Below, piece by piece: positions 22,600 through 34,716 of a stretch of DNA of 64,000 nt; within the stretch, counting starts at the first letter, position 1; each line of letters opens with the position of its first letter. Below the pieces are notes generated by a model. It was not told the origin of the DNA. It saw nothing but the letters and a program-made list of their open reading frames with translations, and ran no database searches. Position numbers and translations under genes: made by a program. The stretch is from contig OZ020523.1 in NCBI GenBank assembly GCA_963971425.1, forward strand, positions 13,946,867-14,010,866, read 5' to 3'. Source of the DNA: Bryoerythrophyllum caledonicum (lineage: Eukaryota > Streptophyta > Bryopsida > Pottiales > Pottiaceae).

Positions 22600-23219
22600 G
22601 GGGTTGAAATCTTGGCCCTAAAATTCTCAAAAAGTGTTGCTATGTAGGCATTTTGGACGCCATCAGTCTTTCGACCTTGGTTCCTGTGTGAAAGCCAAAA
22701 GGCCAACCAAGGCCAATTTTAGGCCCTCCACCAATCAAATTGCGAAGTAGCACTTGGCCTCTCAACCCTTGGTAAGAGGGTGGAACCCTTTTCACATACC
22801 ATTGACATCTCTTTTGGGGAGGCAAACTATTGACCAACCAAAGGAAGTAGGACACCAAGAGAAGATCCGGCTGAACCAGAACTGGGAGCCTGAGTTGATC
22901 TCATCAATGAGGTGATTCTGATGCCACTAAATAGTGTAAGTAGAGCACGCCATGTTCCAAGTCGTGTGCGACAGCCAGCTGCCTTGCATCATCAGGGTAT
23001 CATTGCTCCCTACTCGCAACATTCTTCCAGCTCACATCTACATATTTACATAATTTAATATTGTTGCAAGGGTCATGAAGTTGTTGTCTTACCCCTTTAA
23101 CGTTGTGCTGGTTATAATGCGACCGTCAATATGTGAAATATAGTAGATGTTACTTTTCAGAATCTATTGTACTCACCACGCCCAACATTGAAGGTTAAAC
23201 CATACAAATTTGAAAAGCC
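22600..23219. other. Intergenic stretch
   Basis: No gene or repeat boundary that I can support. A short minus-strand frame at 22,858-22,640 has no recognisable features. Confidence 0.35.
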
Positions 23220-24145
23220 TTAACCCCTAAGGCACTGTGACAGTTTCACATCAAAAACACTTCAAAATAGTTGGATTCTAGTGCAATGAATAAAGAAGGA
23301 AACAAAAAATTTGATTTCTAGCTTTGACTGTAGGATCTCAAATACGACTTATTCAATAACATACTCAAAAAAATTCATAAACTTTGACCGCACGGATTGA
23401 AAGATTATAGTGTTTAAAGTCAAACAAATGGTTCATTTTCTTCCCTGCGTTCAGTGGATCAAAAGACTTTGACTTCACTTGGTGTCAAATTTTTGCACTA
23501 CACAAGGTCTAAATCCATTACCATTGTGTTATGCATGATGTTAGTTCCTTCTACAGTTCCTAATACAGTTGTTTTGAATATGCTATACCAAATTTTAGAG
23601 GTAAAGGACGGGTGTAGCTTATTCAAAACAATAGGAGTGGAGGTTCAAAAATTTCCAATCAATATGTATTAGATTGATAATCCGAATGGTCAATAAGGAG
23701 ATTTACACTACATATTGTTGTGGAAAAAAAAAGTAGATCTCTAAGTTAAGTGTGGAAAAGAAGAAGTTTCTGGTACCTTGCCTGACACTGTGTGAAAATG
23801 TTTGACAAGGTTAATATGCTATTTTTCACTAAAGACAAGAACTTTTTTTGACATTATGAAGGGGAAAATTATTACTTGCTAGTTTTGAAAATCTCACATT
23901 CAATAGAGTGTCCTAGCAAAAGTTTTGGAGGTGCCCAAAGTGCCCGCTCTCCCCATTTGAAATTCAAAACCCTATAATTTTTTCATTACACGTTGGATTT
24001 AGGAAAAAATTGTTCTCCCACTGAGGTCTTAGTAATGTCCTTCTACAATAAAAAATTCAAAGTGGAATGTTGAAAATTGACACCATAGGAACCTGACCAA
24101 ATTTTCAAAAAGCCCATTTTTGACACTTGGTCCTTTAGTGATTAA
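23220..24145 (+). mobile_element. TTAA-terminated repeat, copy 4 (complete)
   Basis: It starts TTAACCCCTAAGGCACTG and ends TTGGTCCTTTAGTGATTAA, a 926-bp unit close in size to the 931-bp copy at 9,869. The internal blocks are in the plus order of the family. No coding potential. Confidence 0.7.
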
Positions 24146-24495
24146 TTTAAACATATGAACTATTCTATGGAAATCATATCCTATCCTTTTCATCAACACA
24201 ACAATATCAATATTCTACATCACAATCATACTGGACTTCATCTCCATGGAGTTTCCAGATGCAAGACACGGTTCTGAACAAGAAAGTCGTTTGAGATAGC
24301 CGAAGGTGTTACAGTGTTGACCATGGAGTTGGCAGTGCATAATCCGGACATCTAAATCTCCGCTCTCTGAAACCTGTTGCTTAGCGCCACGAAATGTACC
24401 ACACATACATTCATTCTGTTTTACTATTGAAGAGCAGAACCTGTACATGTACGTCGAGAGGATAGATCTGAGCCTGAACAAACAACATCCGTCAC

Positions 24496-24824
24496 CAGCC
24501 CTTATTTTTTTTTGCCACAGTGGCTACAGAGGCCAAGGAGCTGTAGCACTTCTGTCTTTCTCCTCAAACTATACGAAACCAAATTTTATCCATAAATATC
24601 CATCTCCGAGAATCATCTCCATAAACATAGAATTGTACATCCTTCTTGACGATAGAATGGAGTCCCAACTATTCATTAGTGGCAAGATGGCAATATAACA
24701 ACTGCCATCATTGAAGTTTTGTCAACATGAAATCATAAATTTCCCACTTTTTTGGGAACATTCTTTTCGTGGGAAATAAAAATCGCAATTTGGCTCCAGA
24801 TCAACAAAAAAAAAATAAGGGCTG
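24496..24824. mobile_element. hAT-like MITE with perfect 8-bp target duplication
   Basis: This 329-bp element begins CAGCCCTTATTTTTTTTT and ends in its reverse complement (..AATAAGGGCTG). It is flanked by the direct octamer TCCGTCAC at 24,488-24,495 and 24,825-24,832. An 8-bp duplication with CAG..CTG ends is the hAT signature. It has no transposase and is a sister of the element at 11,196-11,528. Confidence 0.85.
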
Positions 24825-24832
24825 TCCGTCAC

Positions 24833-25199
24833 TGTGTGACCACTAGACCTGTCAAGATCTCACCGAGACAGAATTCCACACAGAGAACGAGAGAGAGAAG
24901 ACACAGAGAGAGAGAGAAAGAGAGAGAGACGGGAATGAAAATCATCGGCTCTCCCAGATATTCATCGCGAGAATATGAAAACCATCGCCTGCTCGGACAT
25001 TCATCGCGGGCGCCGTAGAAACTTCCAGACGCTCCTGATGGCGTACGCCCGAGTACATTGAGCGCGAAATCCAACACGCACCCGCCTGACAAGGATTTCA
25101 TGGCATGTTTGTCAGCTGGAGAGCCGAGAACCGGGTCCCTTTACTGTCCCACATTTTGTCAACCACTTTGTCAGTGGGCGGGAGAAAGTAACTTTTTAT
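24833..25199. other. Intergenic, with a GA-rich microsatellite
   Basis: A GAGAGA-type purine tract lies near 24,888-24,930. The rest is moderately GC-rich with no gene that I can support. Confidence 0.4.
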
Positions 25200-25845
25200 A
25201 TCACCCCCCGCGGTATTAGGCTCTCCGCCGTGGGCATGTTCCACATTCCTCCAAAAGTAAAAGTAAAAACCATCCATTACTCTCTCGTACTTACGAGGAG
25301 CAATTGAATCCGGAGTGAGGGTTTAGGGTTTAGGGCTTCGGTTCAGGGTTTTGCTCCACGGTAACTGGCTTTAGGGTTTCACATTCATCCTGTAGTAAGC
25401 CTGCCATCTTTTTCACTATGGGACGTGCCTGAGACGTGCCATGTCTGTTGCTTGTTGTGTGTAATTACAATAACGAGGATGATGAAGGAATGTCATTGAA
25501 TGCTGTAATGGTGTGCATACGGATTGTATGGGTTTAGGGCTCAGGGTTGCGAACTCCTCGGTGTTAGGCTCCGTTCTCTCTCGCTCCCACAACCGTGGGC
25601 ATGGTTCAAACTCCTCGGAACTCTTCGTGACGAAGCCATTCAATTTCCGTTTCGTGACGTGCCTCAGACGTGCCGTGTCTCTTAATTGTTTGTGGAGTTA
25701 CGCCGACGACGAGCGATGGCGTGCACACGGATTGTTAAGGTTTCGAGTTTAGGAAAGAAGGATGCAATCAATTAATGGCGTGCACATGGACTTTAGAGCT
25801 TAGGAATGAAGGATTCAATTGATGGCGTGCAGCTGCGCTAGGTTT
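25200..25845. repeat. Degenerate direct repeats, possible promoter/leader region
   Basis: Blocks recur two or three times: AGACGTGCC with a following TGTCT (about 25,433 and 25,669), CCGTGGGCATG (about 25,231 and 25,593), and TGCACACGGATTGT-like stretches followed by GTTTAGG (about 25,515, 25,726 and 25,785). TTTAGGG telomere-like motifs lie at 25,320-25,380. The layout resembles the arrays upstream of the genes at 48.9 and 57.0 kb. Confidence 0.5.
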
Positions 25846-26099
25846 GTATTTTCATGAAGTCGGAGTGGAAAGTGCTGCTCCTTTTCTTGCGCCTGAGGTA
25901 CTGGATTGTTATGCGCCTGATATTGCTTAGTCGTCGCTGTACGCACTAGAATCAGAGGAGGTGTAGTACCTTCACGAGACCCTGGCCTGACGGAGTCGTG
26001 TGCTAGGGACAATTCGATAAGAACATGAGGATGTTGTAAATTTCCAGTTGCAGAAGTAGTAGTACTTGGAAGTACAATCTCTGCGACGTTTGCAGCTTT

Positions 26100-26770
26100 T
26101 TTCCGAAGGAAATTCGTACCCGAGGGATAAGTTACGTGGTCAAAATCACATTCCCTTTCAGGTGTCCTGCAGACGCGAGATTCATCGGGATCGCCGATCT
26201 TTCCTGCAGCTTTTCGGGGCCTTCAAGGTACGTAGTAGATCTAAGCTCGAAGCCATGGAATTATGCAGTTGCACCGTCCTCCTCACTTATTGATATGATG
26301 GCCGACAAATATTCTCACCGTCCCCTGCAAGATTGTTGTCCATTCACATGATTTGCTGCAGGAAAAGACAACAATGTAGGACCTATTTTGGCACTTCCAC
26401 TGCGTTTTGTAGTTTTTAAAGGATAAAGGAAGATTTGTAATCCTAAACTCTGAACCCGGATCCGATGCCGAGGCGAATAATAATTATTAATCCATTTAGC
26501 AATTCAGTTGCGTTTGTAGTTTTTTCCAGCGAAGTAAGAGAGTTTTCGCTAAATTTGATGCAGTCTATACAGTGGATCAACGCGTTTTGTTGTTTTTTTT
26601 TAGCGTAGTAAGAGAGTTTTTACAGCCGCTCCAGACATCTTGCGAGTTTTGACCTGTTTGCAGCAAGCTTTCTTCATCAATTGGTGGAGGAGAACACGAT
26701 TGCCTGTTTGCGTGAGCATGACTTTGTCTCTGCTCTGGACGAGAAGCTGATCAGCGACTTGTACATTCTG
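26100..26770 (+). CDS. Possible exons of an unidentified gene
   Basis: Two stretches look coding. One at about 26,140-26,227 reads CPADARFIGIADLSCSFSGP before a GTACGT donor; a second frame there is also open. The other, at about 26,665-26,770, reads FLHQLVEENTIACLREHDF, then SALDEKLISDLYIL, before a GTAACT donor. Joining at the CAAG acceptor near 26,664 keeps frame in one of the options. I do not recognise the protein and cannot find its start or end. A telomere-like promoter motif upstream is consistent with a gene here, but this is weak. Confidence 0.25.
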
Positions 26771-26799
26771 GTAACTTGTACATGATCCATTTCTGTTGA

Positions 26800-27505
26800 C
26801 AATGTACTTGTTGCAGGTATGTTCACTTATTCATTTGACATGCAATAGGTTTTACTATGCAAGTAAATGCTTCAAGATCATCCTCTCCTTCTGCAGCGTG
26901 AGTTTGCAAGGTTCTGTTTTGTTTTTAATCTTCTTACACCAAATATTCAATTACCAAGGTAGAGTGTTATTTTGTTTCCATGTACATTTGCGTTCATACA
27001 TGATTTGGATATACATTGTCCATAGTTGTCCTTGTCCTCAATCCATTCGTGAATGTTAGTTCATTAGTTCTTACCCCGTTGAGCACATTTATAGAGGTAT
27101 GAGGTGTGTTTCATCAAGATTTTAAATGATCAATTTTAAATTACATGTAAGAGAAAATTAAATTTGGATGTGGCAACAAATAATTGTTTGATTCACAAGA
27201 CATGCTCCTTTGTGGAATGGCCTTGTCAGATAAACACCTTCATCCAAGTAGATATTACCACTCTTTTCTACATTTTATTTAATGTGAATAAGTTTTAAAC
27301 AGTTTTCCATGCTTTGTTTTGGTAAAAAGAAGTGCTTATGAACTATGTTTATGTAGCTTTGAAAACGTTGAAACTATTGATGTCAACACTTTCAAAGTTG
27401 GTAGAAGTTTTCATTTGCACTATTCATGCCATGTTTAAGGCTTAGATCACTGAAGGTTAGATTATACCTTTGTATAAAGTAGAATAATAATGTTTTTGTT
27501 GCATA
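26800..27505. other. AT-rich stretch
   Basis: Nothing secure; possible introns or 3' part of the putative gene to the left. Confidence 0.3.
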
Positions 27506-28547
27506 TTATCCCTAAAGTTCCTAAACTATTTCATACCTTAAACATTTCAAAACGCCCCATTCAAGTGCAAAGAGTGGGAATAGAGCCAAAAAGTTGTATT
27601 TCCATCTCTAGCCATAAGAGCTCAATCCAAGCTAATAAAATAACATGCTTACAAAATTTCATAAACTTAGACCGCATGGATTGGAAGTTTATAATGTTTG
27701 AAGTAAAGAATAAGGTTCATATTTATCCTTATGTCAAGAGGCTTAGCAGACTTTGACTTTGGTTGGTGTAAATGTTTTTGCATTCTACAAGGTCTACATT
27801 TCATTCCATTGTGTTTTATATGAGATCACTTGTTGTCACAATTTTTTTGAGGTAGAAGATGAGCATAGCATATTCAAAACAATAGTGCAAGGAGCTATCT
27901 ACCCTTGCAAAGGGGCAATAGTCCCCTCTCGCTTATCTATGTCATGTGGAGAAAGATACAGTATTTATGCCAACCTCCTCTAGAGGCCGGAGTTCTTACT
28001 ATTATTGCAAGGAGCAATGGTTCAAAAATTGCCAATACAAATTAATTTTTTTGTGGATCAAATTTGTTATGAATTGAAAATTCAAACAATAAAAAGAGGT
28101 TCATACCAAATCTTGTAATTATAAATATATAAACCTATAAATATCAAATTCTTAATTTTTATGTTTAAAGGTTTTTTTTGGTCCCATGCCGACAATGTGT
28201 GAAAAAGTATGACTTGTAACGTACTAGGAATTTTACACTACCGACGAGCAATTGTTTTTTGATAATCTCACCAAAAATGATTTGTTTGTATGGAAATATC
28301 AATGTCTATAGAAGATTGTAGCACAAGTTTTGGAGCTACTTGGGAAAAAAATGTCCATCAATTTAACTTAGAATAGCAAAACTAATATTCTAGAAGCCAA
28401 TGTGAAAACAAATTGTATTCCCATGAAGGTGATAGTATGGCACATCTTCTCTTTTTAAATCAAAACATTTGTATCAAAATTGACATCATGAAAATTTGCC
28501 TCAAATGGAAAATGTCCTTGAGGAGAAAAATGCCCTTTAGGGATTCA
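27506..28547 (+). mobile_element. TTAA-type repeat, copy 5 (diverged ends)
   Basis: The ends are TTATCCCTAAAG and CTTTAGGGATTCA, diverged versions of the family ends, about 1,040 bp apart. The internal family order is kept (AAAATTTCATAAACTTAGAC, CAGACTTTGACTTTGGTTGG, CCCATGCCGACAATGTGTGA). A roughly 120-bp insertion near 27,890-28,015 is bracketed by GCAAGGAGC on both sides. Confidence 0.55.
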
Positions 28548-29005
28548 AATGAATCGGCAGCTCTAAATAATTGAGTTCAAAAGTTTGTCCTTATTTTCTA
28601 TAACTGCATCGCTATGTTATTGTAGAAGTAAGATTTGCAATTAGCAAAGAAATGTAGAATTTGGTCTTAGAAAGGGCCAACACAAGTTAAGTGTTTATTT
28701 GTCCAATTCCTTGTGACAAATGATGATATCAAGGCATTGATCAAAGAACATAAGATCTGTATTGTACATTGTGGAGAATATAACTACATACCACATCATC
28801 ATCCCATTGTAAGTGGCAATGTAGAATCATCTTCCATGTTACCTTATAAAATCTATGTTAGTTTGCATCATATTTTACATTAGCTTCAATTTGATTCTTT
28901 ATTGATTATATCAATACCACAATTTCGTATTGTATTGGAAACATTTTCATTTCTCCTTAACCCCTAAAGGACCATATGTCCAAAATGGGCTTCTCGAAGG
29001 TTTAG

Positions 29006-29170
29006 TTAGGTTCCTATGGTGTCAATTTATAGCATTTCACTTTACTAAAATTACAATATATTAGGTTCCTATGGTGTCAATTTATAGCATTTCACTTTAC
29101 TAAAATTACAATATATTAGGTTCCTATGGTGTCAATTTATAGCATTTCACTTTACTAAAATTACAACATA
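29006..29170. repeat. Three tandem copies of a 55-bp unit
   Basis: The unit beginning TTAGGTTCCTATGGTGTCAA starts at 29,006, 29,061 and 29,116. The copies are nearly identical, so the amplification is recent compared with the surrounding repeat. Confidence 0.9.
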
Positions 29171-30276
29171 TGGGCATTACTAAAGCCTCAGTGGGGGTAC
29201 AAGTTTTTCCTAAATCCAACATCTGAGTTAAAACTTAGAGAGTTTTCAATTTCAAACGGAGAGAGCGGGCACGTCAGGCAACTCCAAAAACTTTTGCTAG
29301 GACACTCTATTGGATGTGAAAGGATTATTCAATTATTGCAAGGATAGTAAGGAATTTTCAATGATAGCAAGGAATATTATTTCTGTCCATGTTGTCAAAG
29401 AAAACTCTTGTCTATAGTGAAAAATACCATATTATCCCAAGGAAAAAATATTCTATCTTTAGTTTTAAAAAGCATATTATCCCAAATTAAACATTTTCAC
29501 ACATTGTTACACATTGGCGCGCAATATACAAAAAAATTCTTCTTTTCCACATAATGCTTAGAGATCTTCAAATGTTTTACTTTTCAATTTTTCTACAAAA
29601 CTATGTGGTGTAAACCTTCTAATTGGCTTTTTGAATTATCAATCTATAATATATTACGTTCACAAAAAAATAAAACGTGGATTGTCAATTTTTGAACCTC
29701 CACTCCTTGGACAATTGTTTTGAATTTGCTAGATACCTTCTCTATCTCTTAAAATTGGTGTACAGTACCCTCCAACATGTCTTGCAACCATTTTGTGAAC
29801 TCTTGAAATTCTCTCATTCATTATCAATATGGGAAGATTTTATCAAATTTATCCTATTAAATCTTTTGTGTTACGGACCCTTCACGTGTTCATAAAATGT
29901 CAATGTCAAAAAACGAAATCTCTATTTTTGGTGAATTATTTTATCTTATTCACTTAATTTCAAAAAAAAATTAATTGAGAAATATATATGATGATTTTTT
30001 TAAATTTGATTGCACCAATTTATAGGATATATCATTGTTCACATTCTTGGTATTTCAAAGATGCACACTATGTAGGTAAAATTCTCCTCTATGTGGCTCT
30101 AAAGTATTTTCATAGTTTCCATTTATTCATATTCTAGGCTAAGGAAATCAAACTCATATATTAAATCAAAATTTGATCAAATAAGGTCAAATAAGGTATC
30201 ATTACAAAGCTATAGTAGTATAGAAGCCTAATATGATATGAAGTTTACAATATGTCTTACTCACTAACAAATATTC

Positions 30277-31715
30277 TACAGTAAAATGGAACACCTACTA
30301 CCATCGAGTGCTACCACCTTGAGCTGCTATTACAACTTTCATCCGAGTTGGCATTGTTGAAATCAACTTCTTGATGCTTTCTTGAGGTATATCCTCCCAA
30401 GCCAGATTGACTGATGTCCACATTTCGTCTTTGTTTCGTGGTCTATTTCTCTGTTGCACTTGATCTTTAACTTGCTTCCAGACATTCTCTATAGGATTAA
30501 GGTCAGAAGAATTTGGTGGCCATTCAAGCTTTTTCAATCCAAGTTGCTCTCTCCAATCTTTTTGTATATTACTACCATGTACTGGAGCACCATCCTCCAT
30601 TAAAATGAGGTGCTCATAGTGGTCATGGTGCCAATAGTAATGCTCTAATGCTCCTTGAGATACTATCTCTACAAAGTCTTTGGCAGTGCGTCTATTAGAA
30701 GGAATTAACACCAAGTAAGACTTAGAAGAGCCAATGATAGCACCCCATACCATAATTGAAGTCCTTCCGGATTTGAATGTAGGTGCTAAGCAATTGTAGT
30801 TGTAGCGTTCATGTGCTTTTCGCCATACACGAATTTGGCGTGATGGTTTTCCAACTTCAAAGGATGACTCATCGGTCCAAATCACATTACTCCAATCGTC
30901 AATCGTCCAATGTAAGTGCTCCTTTGCAAAAGCCAACCTCTTTGCCTTGTGTATGTCACTCAAGAATGATTTCTTCACTGCAATGCAACTGTTAATACCA
31001 AGCTCATGAAGCTTTTTACGTAAAGTTGACATGCCCACGGCAGATGTCACATTGCTGCACAATTCTGCAAGAGGAGCACGACGATTACTACTAAGATCTC
31101 TATGGAGCTTTCTCCTATCTCGATCACTCATGTTTCGCGGCCTACCGGACCTACTTGCTGGCAATACAGAGCCACTAATTCTAAATTGCTTGAGAATCCT
31201 TGAAATAGTCGATTTTGGCCTTCCTACAATGTTTCCAATTTCACTCACTGACATGCCAGCTTTCTGCATACCAACTATCATGTGTCGTATATCATTTGAT
31301 ACATAACTCCTTGTCATGGTGCACAATCCTCAAACAACACTTACATCCACAAAAAGTTTGATAAAAAAGGTCCTAACAACAACACAGAAACGATATGTTT
31401 GACAAACAGGACTTGTTGCACACAATTTTTCTAAGAAATGTGTACCATCAAGATGACTTGCAAACATGTATGTGTATCTCTGGACCCTCCCAAGCTCAAA
31501 CATACTCAACATCTGATATCACATGGCAATGGATGTCTCTTTATATTTAGAAAATGCATGGTGTATAAAGGTAACTGGAACACCTTCCATGATGCAAAAA
31601 ATCTCATGGAGATGTGATGATTATCATGCCAACACCATCATTCTAAATCAGGCCATGGGATATGTTTTAAGTGAAAAAACAGAATGTGTTGCAACACTTG
31701 TTACAGGGTACTGTA
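30277..31715 (-). mobile_element. Tc1/mariner-superfamily element, apparently complete
   Basis: The left end reads TACAGTAAAATGGAACACC (30,277). The reverse complement of the right end (31,715) reads TACAGTACCCTGTAACAAGT. The first seven bases match exactly, with further agreement at TG.AACA. Removing the outer TA on each side as target duplication leaves an element of about 1,435 bp with CAGTA..TACTG ends. That is the usual Tc1 size and TA target. It contains a single uninterrupted transposase gene and sits inside a TTAA-type repeat. Confidence 0.85.
30298..31317 (-). CDS. Tc1-type (DD34E) transposase
   Basis: A cut-and-paste transposase of 339 aa, the family's normal length, with no stop or frameshift. 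The ATG at 31,317 is chosen; the frame is open upstream only via a TTG. The N-terminus carries paired helix-turn-helix domains for terminal-repeat binding (VGMQKAGMSVSEIGNIVGRP, then a second helical region about residues 60-120), separated by a GRPR AT-hook-like motif (58-61). The catalytic triad is D149 in WTDESSF, D242 in LMEDGAPVH and E277 in NSSDLNPIENVW. The last spacing is 34 residues, so DD34E rather than the DD39D of common plant mariner-like elements. The stop lies 21 bp from the left element end. It may be active or recently so; expression is not visible from sequence. Confidence 0.93.
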   Translation of the reverse strand: MTRSYVSNDIRHMIVGMQKAGMSVSEIGNIVGRPKSTISRILKQFRISGSVLPASRSGRPRNMSDRDRRKLHRDLSSNRRAPLAELCSNVTSAVGMSTLRKKLHELGINSCIAVKKSFLSDIHKAKRLAFAKEHLHWTIDDWSNVIWTDESSFEVGKPSRQIRVWRKAHERYNYNCLAPTFKSGRTSIMVWGAIIGSSKSYLVLIPSNRRTAKDFVEIVSQGALEHYYWHHDHYEHLILMEDGAPVHGSNIQKDWREQLGLKKLEWPPNSSDLNPIENVWKQVKDQVQQRNRPRNKDEMWTSVNLAWEDIPQESIKKLISTMPTRMKVVIAAQGGSTRW

Positions 31716-32095
31716 CAAGTGAAGTCAAAGTTTGTTGATCCACTAAATAAGGAACTAACACCATGCTTGACATGACGGTAATGGACACCAAGTGAAGTCA
31801 ATTGTGCAAGGAGTGGTGGTTCAAAAATTGACACTGTAAGGTCTAAAAATTTGACACCAAGTGAAGTCAAAGTCTGTTGATGAACTATTTTCTTGACTTC
31901 AAACACCATAACCTTTCAATTTGTGTGCTCAAAATTTATGAAATTTGTGAGTATTTTACATAACTATTCTTTATTGAGATTCTACGGCCAAAAGTGCAAA
32001 TAAGAGTGTTTTTTTTCTTCCTTACTCATTGCACTAAAATCAATAATTTTGAGGTGTTTTTGGTGTGAAATTGTCACAATCCTTTAGAGGATTAT

Positions 32096-33905
32096 ATTTA
32101 ATGAAAATATTCATATATGAATATGTATGTGTATGAATATATGTATATATATAAACATACATAAATACATTTTTGAAAAGCTTTGTAGTGTTTATCCACA
32201 AGAGGGGTAAGTAATTTCATAATAGTATTCCTTTATCCGATGGACATTGGCTTAGTGGTTTACAATAAGAACAAAATACTTTATTTATGCCGGCCTCTAT
32301 TAGAGAACAAAGTCTTCTCACTCTTTTAGGAGGTTTGAACTAGGATAACAATTGAGTTATAGATCTATGATCCCTTCGTAGCATCTCTTATCATAAAATA
32401 TTTTTGTTCAGTGATATCCGATGGTTTTGCGTCGAAATCCGGAGGATGGAATTATTTGGGTGAAAAAAATAAAATATATATATTGGGAAAACACTACCAG
32501 GTATACTTCCCCGTGTATATAAAGTAATGATGGGTGTCTAAAGTAAATCATGACACTAAAACCAATATAGAAATTTTCAAAAATATAATGTTGAGTTTTT
32601 ATTTTAAAACTTTAAACTAGTAAGCAAATTTGATATTGTTTATTCTTTGAGAATGAATACTAGTGTGTAGTGTTTACTAAAGCATTGCATAACATATAGT
32701 TAAAATGAAGAATAAATCTATTTATACAATTGATCTAAATCAATTGTGTATACATTACATAATTGATTTTATATTGATACCATCACGTTCAATCCTAAAC
32801 GAATCATTAAAAATTATTCAAATATATGATAAATATCAAAAGAGTTCAATCAAAGTGATTTTAAATGAAATATACTATGTAATTTGGTTACAAAAACAGA
32901 ATGGTGAAGTTTAAGTTTGGTGATATTTTCCATATTCAATGGTATAAGAGATCATCTATTTGATTTTTTACTCTAGAAAATAGGTTCATTTTTCAAAGAA
33001 CAAATAAGTGCAACAAAAAAATTCTCAAATAAAATATTATTTACCATGCAACAAATAACCTTGCTACAAAAATATGATAATTCTCATCTTTAAAGAAAAA
33101 ATTATTGAATAATTAGTAGTTAAATACAACTTATTTTTTTATAGAGATTTAATGTTCTAATCAAAATTTGAAGAATTTCAGAATAATTTTTAAAAAAATG
33201 GTCTAATCAAAATCTCTTTAGCTTTTAAAATGGATTGAATTAAATTTGAATTAAGGGGAGAAATATTATTACGTATTATTTGCATCCTCTTTGTTTTATG
33301 GTATTCTTATCATTATAATTTGACCAAATATATGTATTTCTAATTTTATATTACAAAGTTGGATGTAATTTAATATAAATGAAATAAAAAAAACACCTCT
33401 TGAAGTTTAGTGAAATGAAATAGATGTTTTTTTTCTCTAAAGCAATGCAATGTAGTAGTTATAATTGAAATACTATTTTTTATTAGGCATTTTCGGTTTT
33501 ATGTGGATCTTAAAGTTATAAAATAGTTATATTAATGATTTCAATTTTTTTAAATAAGAACTTATATCAACATCAAATTTATAAGTTTTTGAAGTTTTAT
33601 TTCTTTACATGCAACTTCACTACATAGTGGCGTCGATAATGATTAGGCTTAATAAGTTGCGCAATTTTAATGTATTCTTTAAAATGTCAAAATGACCACA
33701 TTATTCACATGAGCAATTTTGAGTGCAGAATTTTGCTTGCATTTCAGGTTGGCACGTGGAAAAAGACGCTGGATCCTTCCAAAATATACTCCAAAATGAC
33801 AAAAAGCTTGACATGAACCCGCCAAAGGAGGCAGCGATATGTGGCACTAACTTTTATTACTTTTACTTTTTCAAATTTTGTTACCTCACCTAAACTTTCA
33901 CGGTG
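32096..33905. other. Very AT-rich stretch
   Basis: No gene. A 69-codon plus-strand frame at 32,705-32,914 has Ile/Asn/Tyr-rich composition typical of AT-rich noise. No repeat boundary was identified. Confidence 0.4.
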
Positions 33906-33910
33906 TGGAC

Positions 33911-34168
33911 AGGAAACCCCCCACGCTCGGACTTACCCGAGGTGGGGCCCCGTCTTTATTGCATGGGCTCATTTTTCTGGCCCTCCCATTTTGGGGTCAG
34001 AGGCTTTTTTTGGCTTTTTTTTCACAAAATTCGGGCCTACGGCCCGAATTTAGTCCTTAGGTCCCCCTTTGGCTAAATTTAGGGCCCCATCCAAAAACAA
34101 AATAGGGGCTAGGTTTTGGCCCCACCACCTCCTCCTCCACCTGGTAAGTCCCAGCGTGGGGGGTCCCC
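33911..34168. mobile_element. Older relative of the Mutator-like MITE at 46.4 kb
   Basis: It has internal homology to 46,362-46,628 (TTACCCGAGGTGGG, TTGCATGGGCTCATTTTTCT, CCCCATCCAAAA, AATAGGGGCTAGGTTT). The ends ACCCCCCACGCTSGGACTTACC are inverted at about 33,915 and 34,165. No target duplication was recognised. Confidence 0.55.
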
Positions 34169-34716
34169 TATAAAATCGAACTTTCACTACCCATTTGAGT
34201 CAACGGGTTGGTATACTACCGGAAGTCTACTACATAGAATAAATGAGCTAGGGCTAGTACCCGGTCAGTACCCAAGCAATCCGCTACGCCACATGGCAAT
34301 ACCCGGCCTACTCCAATATTGGCCTTCCTTGACATGTGGCAATGGCTAAGTAAAAAAGGAAGGGACATACGCGGTGATGGAAACGAGGGATACCTAGGTG
34401 ATATGTAGGAGGCAACAATGTGTGGCATTTACTTCTATTTTGACATTTTTAATTGATTACCATACGTAAACTGATACTATCCGTTGAGGACAACATGTCG
34501 GTATACTAGTATATATAATAAACTAGTGGACACCCCTTCTCCTCAACGAGCCAAGGACAATCCATATATAGTTAAGTAAATGTACACCCATTGTTTACTT
34601 TAGATACTTGAGTTGCCTAGGTAAATGCCACGTGTCGGCTTCATGGAAAAGGGGCTATCACTTGAGTATCTCTCGTTTCCACCACTAGGCATACCCCTTC
34701 TTTGTTTATTATATAC
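34169..34716. other. Intergenic, possibly part of an unidentified repeat
   Basis: Contains duplicated short phrases (CTAGTATATATAATAAACTAG palindrome near 34,506; ACATGTGGCAAT-like blocks) but no gene or clear element ends. Confidence 0.3.

Larger units (their letters stand above)
28957..32095 (-). mobile_element. TTAA-type repeat, copy 6, carrying a nested Tc1 element
   Basis: The left end is TTAACCCCTAAAGGACCA at 28,957. The right end CCTTTAGAGGATTA lies near 32,082-32,095. Family blocks in reverse order flank the Tc1 element, for example ATTTGACACCAAGTGAAGTC at 31,849 to the right of it. A three-fold 55-bp tandem lies near its left end. Confidence 0.6.

Noticed and set aside
32305-32380. 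tRNA-like GGTTTGAACTAGG sequence
   Set aside because: No acceptor or anticodon stems can be drawn around it.
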